Shown: piece after piece, positions 44,694-53,701 of the stretch
Numbering within the stretch: position 1 is the stretch's first letter
Layout of the letters: every line of letters begins with the position of its first letter
NCBI RefSeq assembly: GCF_030532915.1
Contig: NZ_JAUNKD010000006.1
Location: 1-64,000, forward strand
Origin: Capnocytophaga sp.
GTDB lineage: Bacteria; Bacteroidota; Bacteroidia; Flavobacteriales; Flavobacteriaceae
Direction: 5' to 3'
DNA length: 64,000 bases
Program-made: the position numbers and the translations under genes
Notes under the pieces: model-generated
Told to the model about the DNA's origin: nothing
Database searches by the model: none
Seen by the model: only the letters and a program-made list of their open reading frames with translations

Positions 44694-45536
44694 TTAAGAT
44701 TTCGGGTTGTTCCCTGCCATCGTAACGACACGTTGCGGGAACGGAATTTCAATTCCTTCGGCATCAAATCGTAATTTAATCTCCTCAATAGCAGCAAAAT
44801 AACAATCCCAATAATCATTATTATCACACCAGAAACGCACCGAAATATTTACGGAATTATCCGCCAATTCTTCCACAAAAACATTGGGAGCGGGGTCTTG
44901 AAAGGCTCGTTTTTCGTTTCGGGCAATGTCCAACAAAATTTCCTTTGCTTTTTGAAGGTCAGAGCTGTATCCGATGCCGACCAAGACTTTTACGCGTCTT
45001 TTGTCTTCACGAGTGAAATTGATGATATTATCGCCAAAGAGTGGTCCGTTAGGGATGATAACTTCCTCATTATTAAACTTATTCAAAGTGGTAGAAACCA
45101 GTCCGATGCGTTTTACCGTACCGCGTTCGCCTTTTGCTTCGATAACATCACCAACCTTGAAAGGCTTGAAAATCAGAATCATAATTCCGCCTGCAAAATT
45201 GGAAAGCGACCCCTGCAATGCCAAACCCACCGCAATACCCGCACTGGCTAAAATGGCGAAAAATTGCGTTGCCGGAATGCCAATCATCTGAATGATAATC
45301 AAAAACAAAGCGATATGTAAAACCCACTTAATTAGCTGTAAAAGAAAAGTTTGCAATGTAACATCAACTTCACGCCGCACCATTATTTTTTTTACCAAAT
45401 TCACCAAAAAGCGTATGGCGTAACGCCCCACGACAAAAACGATAATCGCCCCAATCAATATCGGAACGAAATTAACCAACTCTGTAATCCAACCTTTTAG
45501 CAATCTTTCAAAATCTTCTGCGGTAAATTGATTCAT
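44694..45536 (-). CDS. Small-conductance mechanosensitive channel, MscS family
   Basis: A 280-residue MscS-type channel that opens under membrane tension to relieve osmotic pressure. Three membrane helices occur (about 20-40, 66-84 and the pore helix). The pore helix is Gly/Ala-rich (FFAILASAGIAVGLALQGSLSNFAGGIMILIFKPFKVGD), the family signature. The cytoplasmic beta domain follows (VKRIGLVSTTLNKFNNEEVIIPNGPLFGDNIINF). It lies 39 bases before rfbC on the same strand. Confidence 0.93.
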   Translation of the reverse strand: MNQFTAEDFERLLKGWITELVNFVPILIGAIIVFVVGRYAIRFLVNLVKKIMVRREVDVTLQTFLLQLIKWVLHIALFLIIIQMIGIPATQFFAILASAGIAVGLALQGSLSNFAGGIMILIFKPFKVGDVIEAKGERGTVKRIGLVSTTLNKFNNEEVIIPNGPLFGDNIINFTREDKRRVKVLVGIGYSSDLQKAKEILLDIARNEKRAFQDPAPNVFVEELADNSVNISVRFWCDNNDYWDCYFAAIEEIKLRFDAEGIEIPFPQRVVTMAGNNPKS

Positions 45537-45848
45537 CTTTTATTTTATTAATTTATAAATATTTAAGTTCATTACTTATTTTTATCTTCGTACTTTTGTC
45601 TTGAAACAAAAGTACCAAAAATTCAAGGCTGTGGATTTGGACATACCCTGCTCCAAGTATTCGCAGACTATGCTAAAAATCAAATGAATGCCGTTAAAAG
45701 TACTAAAAAAGCACCCAAAATCAGCCCCCAATCGTTGAATAAAGATTGCGATTAAGTATTGAACTCAATAAATAGTTCCATTACCTGTTTCGATAAGCAA
45801 ACAAAAGTAGTAAATAAATGTGTTTTTGGCAAATTCTGACAAAAAATA
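45537..45848. other. Gene-free region upstream of mscS
   Basis: This interval has no plausible gene. It contains the inverted repeat at 45591-45614 and ordinary AT-rich sequence. A second CAAAAGTA occurs near 45802, a reversed -7-like motif with no clear -33 partner. Confidence 0.6.
45591..45614. repeat. 24-bp inverted repeat containing opposed -7-like motifs
   Basis: TACTTTTGT (45591-45599) and ACAAAAGTA (45606-45614) flank a six-base loop. Each arm reads TACTTTTG outward, the -7 promoter consensus, but neither has a -33 partner. It begins 55 bases upstream of the mscS start. I recall closely similar sequences as dispersed repeats in flavobacterial intergenic DNA. Confidence 0.7.
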
Positions 45849-45882
45849 ATTCGGCAGAAAAACCAAAGTTTCCTACCGAATT
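45849..45882 (-). terminator. Terminator after the SPFH gene
   Basis: AATTCGG (45849-45855) pairs with CCGAATT (45876-45882), with an imperfect inner extension. On the minus strand it is followed by ATTTTTTG. It lies 25 bases past the SPFH stop codon. Confidence 0.7.
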
Positions 45883-45906
45883 ACGTGAGTATTAACAACT
45901 TGAACA

Positions 45907-46830
45907 TTATGCTTCTTTGTTATTTTCTTTCATTTTTTCAGCAATTTGATTCGATGCCGCAAATGAAGTTATCATATTGTTAAGCATTTCGCTTCCGGCA
46001 TTGGGTGAATTCGGTAGCAAAATCAAATTACTGCTGGTTTGTTGTCCAACTGCCTGCAACGTATCGTAATGCTGGGTTACGACAATCAAAGCGGAGGCTT
46101 CTTGTGAGCTGATTCCCACCTTGTTAAGCACATCAACGCTTTCCACCAATCCGCGGGCAATTTCACGACGTTGGTCGGCAATACCCTGCCCTTGCAAACG
46201 CTTGCTTTCGGCTTCAGCTTTGGCTTTTTCAACGATTAAAATACGCTGTGCATCACCTTCGTACTGAGCTGCAACCTTCTCACGTTCAGCAGCGTTGATA
46301 CGGTTCATCGCGGCTTTCACTTGCGAATCGGGGTCGATGTCAGTAACCAAAGTTTTGATAATATCGTAACCGTAAGTTTCCATCGCTTCTTGCACTTCGC
46401 GTTTTACGGCAATGGCGATATCGTCTTTCTTTACGAAAACATCATCCAGACGCATTTTCGGCACTTCGGCACGCACCACGTCAAACACGTAGCTGGTAAT
46501 TTGGTCGTGCGGATATTCCAATCGGTAAATGGCATCGTACACCTTGTCTTTAATCACGACGTACTGCACCGAAACTTTGATTTTTACGAACACATCATCA
46601 AGAGTTTTGGTCTCCACAATTACATCTAATTGCTGGATTTTCAAACTGATGCGTGCCGCAATTTTGTCAATAATCGGAATTTTGATTTGCAAACCCGAAT
46701 GACGAATGCTCTGAAATTTACCAAAACGCTCGATAGCCACGGCGGTTTGTTGTTTCACGGTAAAAAACATTCCGAAGAAAACAACCAACGCCAAAAAAAT
46801 AAAGGGAATTAACGGAAAAAATTCGTTCAT
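45907..46830 (-). CDS. SPFH/Band 7 membrane protein (stomatin-like)
   Basis: A 307-residue protein with one N-terminal membrane helix (about 3-24) and an SPFH/Band 7 domain (about 25-190, TAVAIERFGKFQSIRHSGLQIKIPIID ... LRAE-type VRAEVPKMRLDDVFVKKDDIA). A long helical region with AEREKVAAQYEGDAQRILIVEKAKAEAESKRLQGQGIA follows. Such proteins form oligomeric membrane microdomain scaffolds and are often linked to proteases; no NfeD or FtsH-type partner is adjacent. It lies downstream of asnA on the same strand. Confidence 0.9.
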   Translation of the reverse strand: MNEFFPLIPFIFLALVVFFGMFFTVKQQTAVAIERFGKFQSIRHSGLQIKIPIIDKIAARISLKIQQLDVIVETKTLDDVFVKIKVSVQYVVIKDKVYDAIYRLEYPHDQITSYVFDVVRAEVPKMRLDDVFVKKDDIAIAVKREVQEAMETYGYDIIKTLVTDIDPDSQVKAAMNRINAAEREKVAAQYEGDAQRILIVEKAKAEAESKRLQGQGIADQRREIARGLVESVDVLNKVGISSQEASALIVVTQHYDTLQAVGQQTSSNLILLPNSPNAGSEMLNNMITSFAASNQIAEKMKENNKEA

Positions 46831-46899
46831 AATATATCTTTTTTTAAATTAACGTTGCTAAGATACAACTTTTTTGATTATCTGCAAATTTTATGTGAA

Positions 46900-47937
46900 C
46901 TATATCAACGGAATATGCCATTCGTTGCAAGTGGCGCGCATCTCATCAGGCCATATACTTGCCTGAATTTCACCAATATGAGCCTTATGCAAAAGAAACA
47001 TACACAAACGTGACTGCCCGATACCGCCTCCAATAGAAAGCGGTAACGCCCCCTCAATCAGGCGTTTGTGAAAGTAGAGATGCAACCTGTCTTCTTTTTG
47101 TTCCAACTGCAATTGCCGCAACAACGTTTCTTGATTCACACGAATTCCCATTGAGGAAATCTCGAACGGAAGCTCCAAAATAGGATTCCAAAGAATGATG
47201 TCGCCGTTGAGTCCTGCATATTTTTCATCACAACGGCCGCTCCAATCGTCGTAATCGGGTGCTCTGGTGTCGTGTTTTTCGCCATTGGAAAGTTTTCCGC
47301 CTATACCGATGATAAACACCGCTTTATGTTCTTTGGCAATGGCGGCTTCACGCTCTTTGGGCGTTAGGTGCGGATATTTTTGCAACAATTCTTCCGAATG
47401 GATAAAATAAATTTCGGGAGGCAATATGGGTTTTATCGCTGAAAAACTCTCGCAAACCAAATATTCAGTGCGTAAAAGTGTAGCGTAAATACGACGTACA
47501 ATATTTTTCAGAAAATCAATATTACGCTGATTTTCAGAAATTACCATTTCCCAATCCCACTGGTCAACGTAAAGCGAATGCAAATTTCCGAGTTCTTCAT
47601 CAGCGCGAATGGCGTTCATATCGGTGTAAATTCCGTATCCTTTTTCAATGTGATAATCAGCGAGCATCACACGCTTCCATTTGGCAAGCGAATGCACCAC
47701 TTCGGCGCGTTTTTCGTTCATATCCTTAATGGGGAAATTCACCGCCCGTTCCACACCGCTCAAATCATCATTAAGCCCTGTGCCTTGCAAAACGAAAAGC
47801 GGTGCCGTAACGCGCCGCAAACGCAACTCGGCAGAGAGATTTACCTGAAAAAAATCTTTTATTTTTTGAATGCCCAACTCGGTTTGTTGCAAATCCAAAA
47901 GCGGACGATAGTGTTGGGGTTTAATAAGATAACTCAT
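46900..47937 (-). CDS. asnA: Aspartate-ammonia ligase (AsnA)
   Basis: AsnA makes asparagine from aspartate and ammonia using ATP, an ammonia-dependent enzyme related to class II aminoacyl-tRNA synthetases. The 345 residues include VVHSLAKWKRVMLADYHIEKGYGIYTDMNAIR, VDQWDWEMV, and the C-terminal LPLSIGGGIGQSRLCMFLL with the motif-3 Arg. It is 25 bases after gldC and probably cotranscribed. Confidence 0.96.
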   Translation of the reverse strand: MSYLIKPQHYRPLLDLQQTELGIQKIKDFFQVNLSAELRLRRVTAPLFVLQGTGLNDDLSGVERAVNFPIKDMNEKRAEVVHSLAKWKRVMLADYHIEKGYGIYTDMNAIRADEELGNLHSLYVDQWDWEMVISENQRNIDFLKNIVRRIYATLLRTEYLVCESFSAIKPILPPEIYFIHSEELLQKYPHLTPKEREAAIAKEHKAVFIIGIGGKLSNGEKHDTRAPDYDDWSGRCDEKYAGLNGDIILWNPILELPFEISSMGIRVNQETLLRQLQLEQKEDRLHLYFHKRLIEGALPLSIGGGIGQSRLCMFLLHKAHIGEIQASIWPDEMRATCNEWHIPLI

Positions 47938-47962
47938 TATTTAACAATTTGAAAAACAGCCA

Positions 47963-48295
47963 TTACGGCTTCAACTCCATTTTTTGTGCAAAATACTCAC
48001 AAAAATCGCGCATCGTGTCGCGCATTTTTTCATCATCGGTGGCTCTGTGAAACGTGTCTGCCATTGCCGATAAGGTTTGATAGAAAAACATTTTCATTTC
48101 ATCAACGGGCATATCTTTGGTCCAGAGGTCGATGCGCAAGGCTTCTTTATTCTTTGAATCCCAGACAGATAACAAAACAGCTTTGGTTTCTTCGTTGTAA
48201 ACGCCACCGTCTTCGGCATTCCAAAATAATTTTTCGGGGATATGATTTTCATCCAACGTAACGGAGAGCTGAATGTTTGATGTTTTTTTTGACAT
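47963..48295 (-). CDS. gldC: Gliding motility protein GldC
   Basis: GldC is a 110-residue cytoplasmic protein of the flavobacterial gliding set. The order gldB-gldC and the sequence (IQLSVTLDENHIPEKLFWNAEDGG, LRIDLWTKDMPVDEMKMFFYQTLSAMADTF) support it. In Flavobacterium johnsoniae GldC assists GldB; its exact action is unsettled. Its start shares one base with the gldB stop (TAATG), so the two are translationally coupled. Confidence 0.93.
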   Translation of the reverse strand: MSKKTSNIQLSVTLDENHIPEKLFWNAEDGGVYNEETKAVLLSVWDSKNKEALRIDLWTKDMPVDEMKMFFYQTLSAMADTFHRATDDEKMRDTMRDFCEYFAQKMELKP

Positions 48296-49248
48296 TATTT
48301 TTTAGGTTTATAAGATGATTTTTTAAACAACTCGTCTGACTTCATTGCAAGCATCTCAATAAGAGACGTTTGACTATTTTTTTCCATAAATGATTGCACA
48401 ATTTGCAAGCCCACAAAACGCCCCACGCCGCCGGGTGATTCGTTGTCCAGTTCCAAATAAAATTTTGAAAACGGCGCCGGATAAACAAACCGATTCAGCA
48501 GGCGTTTATCCGTTTGGTACAGCAAGTCATTTTCAATGAAATACCGCCAAATTTGCGATTCGTTTTCCGTTGCCCATTTCCATTTTAGGGTTTCATATTT
48601 TAAAATGTCGGCTTGTGATTTTTTGGGTAACAATCGCTCAATAAGATACAATTTCTTTCCTTCATAAATAATATTATCCAAAAAAGTAAGATACTGATAA
48701 CGAGGAATTAATTTCTCGGCAAAAGCCTCAGCAAGGTCAATGACGATGTATTCTTTTTTGAGTTCAAACCGAATGTATTTTTGAATGTTTTCATAAAAAT
48801 AATGATTTTCGCCCAAATAGTTGTCAATCCCGATAAGTAACAGACTATCAGCATAAATAACCCTTGATTGATAATCCACCTCTGAGGTAAGCGTAATTAC
48901 CTTCGGGGCTTTGAAATTCGGAAAATAGTACTTTATATGTTGAAACAAATTTTTAATTTCCTTTTTTTCGCTTGCAAAATTGCCAATGTGCTTGCGCACT
49001 TCTTGGTAAAGTTCTTGCCGCAGAGTATCTTTCTGTATATCAATCCATTCCTTATCATCAATGTTTGATGTAAAGAAAAACGGAAATTCCTTTCGCAATT
49101 CGGGCAATTTATCAGCCGGCGTTTCAAAGAAAAGTGAATCGAACCGAACGGTTTCAAAAGGCACTGATATAGAGGCTATTTCCTTTTCTTTTTTGTCTTG
49201 ACAACCGATAAAAGCCAACAGCCCGACACATAAAAATAATCGTTTCAT
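48295..49248 (-). CDS. gldB: Gliding motility lipoprotein GldB
   Basis: The true start is 49248 (MKRLFLCVGLLAFIGC), giving a 317-residue lipoprotein with lipobox Cys16; an upstream ATG would add 32 residues of unlikely leader. The residues after Cys (Q-D-K-K) do not match the surface export signal, so it is likely retained in the periplasm. GldB is required for gliding and for stability of the motility machinery. A -7 element TACATTTG lies upstream at 49285-49278 on the minus strand. The type IX secretion genes gldKLMN are not here. Confidence 0.93.
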   Translation of the reverse strand: MKRLFLCVGLLAFIGCQDKKEKEIASISVPFETVRFDSLFFETPADKLPELRKEFPFFFTSNIDDKEWIDIQKDTLRQELYQEVRKHIGNFASEKKEIKNLFQHIKYYFPNFKAPKVITLTSEVDYQSRVIYADSLLLIGIDNYLGENHYFYENIQKYIRFELKKEYIVIDLAEAFAEKLIPRYQYLTFLDNIIYEGKKLYLIERLLPKKSQADILKYETLKWKWATENESQIWRYFIENDLLYQTDKRLLNRFVYPAPFSKFYLELDNESPGGVGRFVGLQIVQSFMEKNSQTSLIEMLAMKSDELFKKSSYKPKK

Positions 49249-49415
49249 TAGAAAAATAAATTTCGCAAGTTTGATGGCAAATGTAGGCAAAAAAAAATAA
49301 AATTCGGTAAAATCAGCACTAAAAAACATCTTTTTTGGTAACAATCAGGCAATTATTAATTTTCTGTTGTATATTTGCAACGCACTTACTTGACTAAAAA
49401 TAAAAACACATTGCA

Positions 49416-50735
49416 TTGATGAAAAAAATAGACGGATTTTCAAAACTGACAAAACAACAAAAAATCGATTGGGTTTGCCAAACTTATTTTGCGGGCGACA
49501 ACAAGGCATTTTCATACTTTGAAAAATATCATAACAGCGACAAGGCTTTGCAACAGCTTCACGATGAGTTTATTGAAAATGCCATCACCAATTACTACTT
49601 ACCCTTTGCCATAGCACCGAACTTTACCATTAACGGACGTACCTACACCGTGCCGATGGTCATTGAAGAGAGTTCGGTAGTGGCAGCCGCTAGCCGTGCC
49701 GCCAAATTTTGGGAAATACGAGGCGGATTTACCACCGAAGTGATTTCAACCCAAAAAAACGGACAGGTTCACTTTATGTTTTATGGCGAAAAAACGGATT
49801 TAGAACATTTTTTCAATAGTATAAAACCCAAAATGTTTGAAAATGCAAAAGCCATCACTACCAATATGGAAAAACGTGGCGGAGGCATCACAGCGCTGAA
49901 ACTCATTGACAAACGCAGCGAACTTGCTCATTACTACCAACTTTTCGCCACTTTTGAAACATTGGACGCTATGGGGGCGAACTTCATCAATTCGTGCTTG
50001 GAATCGTTTTCGGAAACGTTTGCCAATGAAGCCAAAAATTTTCCGGCAATTAACGGAAAGTACGAAATTGTGATGTCGATTCTGTCCAACTATGTCCCTG
50101 AATGTTTGGTGAAATCTAAAGTGTCGTGCCCTGTTGAAAAAATGGCAGTTGCCAACCTAAGCGGAACTGAATTCTGTGAGAAATTTGTCAGAGCCATCAC
50201 CATCGCCAATGCCGAAGTGCATCGTGCCACCACGCATAACAAAGGCATTATGAACGGAATAGACTCCGTAGTGTTGGCAACCGGAAACGATTTCAGAGCC
50301 GTTGAAGCCGGCGTACACGCCTACGCCGCCCGAAGCGGGAAGTACCAAAGTTTGACGAATGCAAAAATTGAAAACGGGATTTTCCACTTTGGCATTGAGG
50401 TGCCGCTGGCATTAGGAACCGTTGGCGGACTGACAAACCTGCATCCGCTAGTGAAAACCGCCTTGCAAATTCTGGAAAAACCTTCGGCAAGAGAATTAAT
50501 GCAAATCGCTGCTACGGTAGGCTTGGCACAAAATTTTGCTGCCGTGAGTTCACTCATTACACTCGGCATACAAAAAGGACATATGAAAATGCACCTGATG
50601 AACATTTTGAATCAATTAGGAGCAAACGACACTCAAAAACAATATATTACAGATTATTTCAAAGACAAAACCCCCTCTCATAACGAAGTGGTTCGCATTT
50701 TTGAAAGCATCAAAGAACAAAAAAACAAACACTGA
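49416..50735 (+). CDS. mvaA: Hydroxymethylglutaryl-CoA reductase, class II
   Basis: The enzyme reduces HMG-CoA to mevalonate, the committed step of the mevalonate pathway. The 439 residues match bacterial class II enzymes. Visible are PMVIEESSVVAAASRAAKFW with the catalytic Glu, LDAMGANFINSCLES (substrate site), and THNKGIMNGIDSVVLATGNDFRAVEAGVHAYAARSG with the catalytic Asp. Class II enzymes are often labelled degradative, but mvaD and mevalonate kinase elsewhere in the window suggest a biosynthetic role. A -7 TATATTTG at 49370-49377 precedes it. The start could be the second Met. Confidence 0.95.
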   Translation: MMKKIDGFSKLTKQQKIDWVCQTYFAGDNKAFSYFEKYHNSDKALQQLHDEFIENAITNYYLPFAIAPNFTINGRTYTVPMVIEESSVVAAASRAAKFWEIRGGFTTEVISTQKNGQVHFMFYGEKTDLEHFFNSIKPKMFENAKAITTNMEKRGGGITALKLIDKRSELAHYYQLFATFETLDAMGANFINSCLESFSETFANEAKNFPAINGKYEIVMSILSNYVPECLVKSKVSCPVEKMAVANLSGTEFCEKFVRAITIANAEVHRATTHNKGIMNGIDSVVLATGNDFRAVEAGVHAYAARSGKYQSLTNAKIENGIFHFGIEVPLALGTVGGLTNLHPLVKTALQILEKPSARELMQIAATVGLAQNFAAVSSLITLGIQKGHMKMHLMNILNQLGANDTQKQYITDYFKDKTPSHNEVVRIFESIKEQKNKH

Positions 50736-50782
50736 ATTTCAAATACTTAAATAATAATTACAAACTTTTAAATAATTTTCTT

Positions 50783-51997
50783 ATGAAAAAACTACTGTTA
50801 TTCTTTGCACTGTTATTTTTACAAAACGGCTTCACACAAGTAATCTCCGAAGAATTTAATTCTAACAGACTAAACGGAAAACGCAAAATAGCCATTTACC
50901 TTCCGGAAAAATTTTCAGAAAAAGAAGGATACCCGCTGTTGGTCGTGCTTGATGCTGCCTCATTGATGGAATCGGTCATCGCAACCACCCGCTATTACGA
51001 GTATGCGCACAATATGCCCAAGTGCATCGTTGTGGGCGTGTTCAGCACCGAAGAAGATGTTACCGTTCCGCACGAAGTTGGGCGACCGATGAATGAATCG
51101 GCACGTTTTTTTGAATTCGTCGCTGCCGAGTTAGTCCCTTACGTTCAAGGAAAATACCCTATCAGCAACCTTAAAGCCGTTATAGGCTCAGACGAGTCGG
51201 GCTATCTGGCAAGCCATTACTTATTGAGTGACAAGCCGTTATTCAATGCTGTCATTGCCCTCAATCCGCAAGTTCAACCCTACATTTATATGCCGCTTTC
51301 CGAGCAGTTTACAAAAGCCAAAAAGTTTACTTTTTTCTACACTGCCACAACCGATATGGAAAATGCGGCTTCGCTTGAAAAAATAAAAACCTTAAACAAC
51401 CAACTCAAAGGGAAGTCGAACGAGTATGTAAGCTATCATCACGATGTTTTTGAAGGTTCATCACCACAAACAACTGATTTAATGGGAGTTTCAAAAGCAA
51501 TCGACATTCTTTTTGATGCCTACAAACCCATTTCTGCCAAAGAATTTAAAGAAAAAATTCAACCTTTGCAAGAAAATATTTTTGAATATATCGAAAACAA
51601 ATACAACCGAATACACAAAGAACTGGGTGTTAAAAAGAAACCGCTGTTAAACGACATTTTAGCAATTTACGACGTTATTAAAGAAAAAGAAGAATGGAAT
51701 TCACTCTTGAAACTTTCTGATTTCGTGAGAGCTAACGGATACAACGAAACTGCTATGCCAAGTTTCTTCTTGGGTGAATTTTACGAAAATACCAACGACT
51801 TTAAAAGAGCCGTTCGCGCCTATCAACGTGCTTATGGCGAGCCGGCTGTTGATTTCATTAAACAAGACCTTATTAATGAGCGTATTACAAAACTTCGGAA
51901 AAGTTTGAAAAAAGCGAAGGGCAAACCTGAGGAGGAGGAAGAACCTGCACAAGAAGAAAGCGAGCAAACACCAACAACCGAAGAAACGCAAAATTAA
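50783..51997 (+). CDS. Exported esterase-fold protein with altered nucleophile elbow
   Basis: A 404-residue protein with a signal peptide (1-18) and an alpha/beta-hydrolase domain of the esterase D type (KRKIAIYLPEKFSEKEGYPLLVVLDA, IVVGVFSTEEDVTVPHEVG). The nucleophile region reads VIGSDESGYLASHY, where the usual G-x-S-x-G-G has, by my alignment, Asp at the Ser position, so classical serine hydrolysis is doubtful; Ser at the fifth position could be an alternative. A helical, TPR-like part (LLKLSDFVRANGYNETAMPSFFLGEFYENTNDFKRAVRAYQRAY) and an acidic Glu-rich tail follow. It lies between mvaA and radA. Function unknown. Confidence 0.75.
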   Translation: MKKLLLFFALLFLQNGFTQVISEEFNSNRLNGKRKIAIYLPEKFSEKEGYPLLVVLDAASLMESVIATTRYYEYAHNMPKCIVVGVFSTEEDVTVPHEVGRPMNESARFFEFVAAELVPYVQGKYPISNLKAVIGSDESGYLASHYLLSDKPLFNAVIALNPQVQPYIYMPLSEQFTKAKKFTFFYTATTDMENAASLEKIKTLNNQLKGKSNEYVSYHHDVFEGSSPQTTDLMGVSKAIDILFDAYKPISAKEFKEKIQPLQENIFEYIENKYNRIHKELGVKKKPLLNDILAIYDVIKEKEEWNSLLKLSDFVRANGYNETAMPSFFLGEFYENTNDFKRAVRAYQRAYGEPAVDFIKQDLINERITKLRKSLKKAKGKPEEEEEPAQEESEQTPTTEETQN

Positions 51998-52006
51998 CAC
52001 CCGTTT

Positions 52007-53368
52007 ATGAAGGTAAAAACAACCTATTTCTGTCAGAATTGCGGCACGCAGTACAGCAAATGGCAGGGGCAGTGCTATGCCTGTAAGGAATGGAACACCA
52101 TCGCCGAGGAAGTCCTCCAAAAAGAAGACAAAAAGGCTTGGCAAAACACCTCCGACTCAAAAAGCAAAAAAGCGCCCAAATACGTTGCCATTTCACAGAT
52201 AAGCACTCAATCCGAAAGCAGACTAAACACTAACAATCAAGAACTTAACAATGTTTTAGGAGGCGGTATCGTTCCCGGTTCGGTAACCTTGTTGGGTGGT
52301 GAACCCGGTATTGGGAAAAGTACGCTTTTGTTGCAAATCGCCTTAAATTTACCCTACCGAACCCTATACGTTTCGGGAGAAGAAAGCGAAAAGCAAATCA
52401 AAATGCGTGCCGACCGCATTGAGCATAAACTCAACAATTGTTTTATCTTAACGGAAATAAAAACACAAAACATATTCCAGCAAATCAAGGAGTTACAACC
52501 CGAAATCGTGATTATTGATTCCATTCAAACTCTGCAATCTGATTATATCGAGGCATCAGCCGGAAGCATTTCGCAAATTCGGGAATGCACCTCCGAACTC
52601 ATCAAATTTGCCAAAACCACCCACACACCCGTTATCCTCATCGGGCATATTACCAAAGACGGACAAATTGCAGGACCTAAAATTTTGGAACATATGGTGG
52701 ATACCGTTTTGCAGTTTGAAGGCGACCGCAACCACGTGTACCGCATCTTGCGTTCGCTCAAAAATCGTTTTGGTTCTACCGCTGAATTAGGCATTTACGA
52801 AATGCTCAGCAACGGATTACGCGAAGTGAACAACCCGTCGGAAATTCTGATTTCAAAAACCGACGAAACCATCAGTGGCACCACCATAGCCGCTACTTTG
52901 GAAGGAATGCGCCCATTAATGATTGAAATTCAAGCTCTTGTAAGCACTGCCGTTTACGGAACACCGCAACGCAGCGCCACGGGTTTTAACGCCAAACGCC
53001 TCAATATGTTGCTCGCCGTATTGGAAAAACGCGCCGGCTTCCGATTGGGGGCGAAAGACGTGTTTTTAAACATCACCGGCGGAATCACCATTGACGACCC
53101 CGCCACCGATTTGGGCGTGGCAATGGCGATTTTATCGTCAAATGAAGATATCGCCATCGAAAAAAACATCTGTTTTGCAGGCGAAGTGGGGCTGGGCGGT
53201 GAAATACGCCCCGTACAACGCGTGGAACAGCGCATCACCGAAGCCGAAAAACTGGGTTTTGAAACTATTTTCATTTCAAAATACAGCAAAATAGCGCTAA
53301 AAAACACGCAAATCAACATCGTCAAAGTGGCTAAAATTGAAGATGCCATCCAAGAATTATTCGGATAA
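52007..53368 (+). CDS. radA: DNA repair protein RadA
   Basis: RadA processes recombination intermediates as a RecA-related helicase. The 453 residues show the N-terminal zinc ribbon C9-x2-C12 ... C23-x2-C26, Walker A GGEPGIGKST (97-106), the RadA-specific KNRFG in RSLKNRFGSTAE (about 245), and a C-terminal Lon-like domain (GGITIDDPATDLGVAMAIL). It starts nine bases after the esterase gene and may be cotranscribed. A perfect hairpin follows. Confidence 0.97.
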   Translation: MKVKTTYFCQNCGTQYSKWQGQCYACKEWNTIAEEVLQKEDKKAWQNTSDSKSKKAPKYVAISQISTQSESRLNTNNQELNNVLGGGIVPGSVTLLGGEPGIGKSTLLLQIALNLPYRTLYVSGEESEKQIKMRADRIEHKLNNCFILTEIKTQNIFQQIKELQPEIVIIDSIQTLQSDYIEASAGSISQIRECTSELIKFAKTTHTPVILIGHITKDGQIAGPKILEHMVDTVLQFEGDRNHVYRILRSLKNRFGSTAELGIYEMLSNGLREVNNPSEILISKTDETISGTTIAATLEGMRPLMIEIQALVSTAVYGTPQRSATGFNAKRLNMLLAVLEKRAGFRLGAKDVFLNITGGITIDDPATDLGVAMAILSSNEDIAIEKNICFAGEVGLGGEIRPVQRVEQRITEAEKLGFETIFISKYSKIALKNTQINIVKVAKIEDAIQELFG

Positions 53369-53381
53369 TCCACATAAAAAA

Positions 53382-53413
53382 AAAGCAGAAATTTTTGAGT
53401 AAATTTCTGCTTT
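53382..53413. terminator. Bidirectional terminator between radA and the small membrane protein gene
   Basis: AAAGCAGAAATTT (53382-53394) pairs perfectly over 13 bp with AAATTTCTGCTTT (53401-53413) around a six-base loop, followed by more T residues and preceded by a run of nine A residues. It serves both converging genes. Confidence 0.92.
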
Positions 53414-53418
53414 TTAAC

Positions 53419-53550
53419 CTATTTTTTCTTCTTTCCGCTACGGAAAAACAACACGAGCATCACAACAAACCCCAGGCAAACCAGCCCGAAAAAATACATA
53501 ATGATACTACCAGCCGTGTGATCATAAAGAGCAATGTTTTGAGTCATCAT
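53419..53550 (-). CDS. 43-residue single-pass membrane protein
   Basis: An open frame from ATG at 53550 (or 53547) to TAG at 53419 encodes 43 residues: a polar N-terminus (MMTQNIALYDHTAG), one strong membrane helix (SIIMYFFGLVCLGFVVMLVLFF) and a basic end (RSGKKKK). The positive-inside charge pattern and the perfect terminator placed six bases past its stop codon both support a real gene. It lies between radA and dnaB. The family is not recognised. Confidence 0.7.
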   Translation of the reverse strand: MMTQNIALYDHTAGSIIMYFFGLVCLGFVVMLVLFFRSGKKKK

Positions 53551-53701
53551 ATTTTAGTAAATTTAATTGGCTAAATTAATAATTTTGTTCGGTAAAAAAA
53601 ATGACAAACTTCATATTTCTCACCAAAAACCGATTTTTTATAACTATTCTAAATTATTTTTCTTTTACAAAAAATTTAAAATCTTATTAATCTGTTAAAA
53701 A

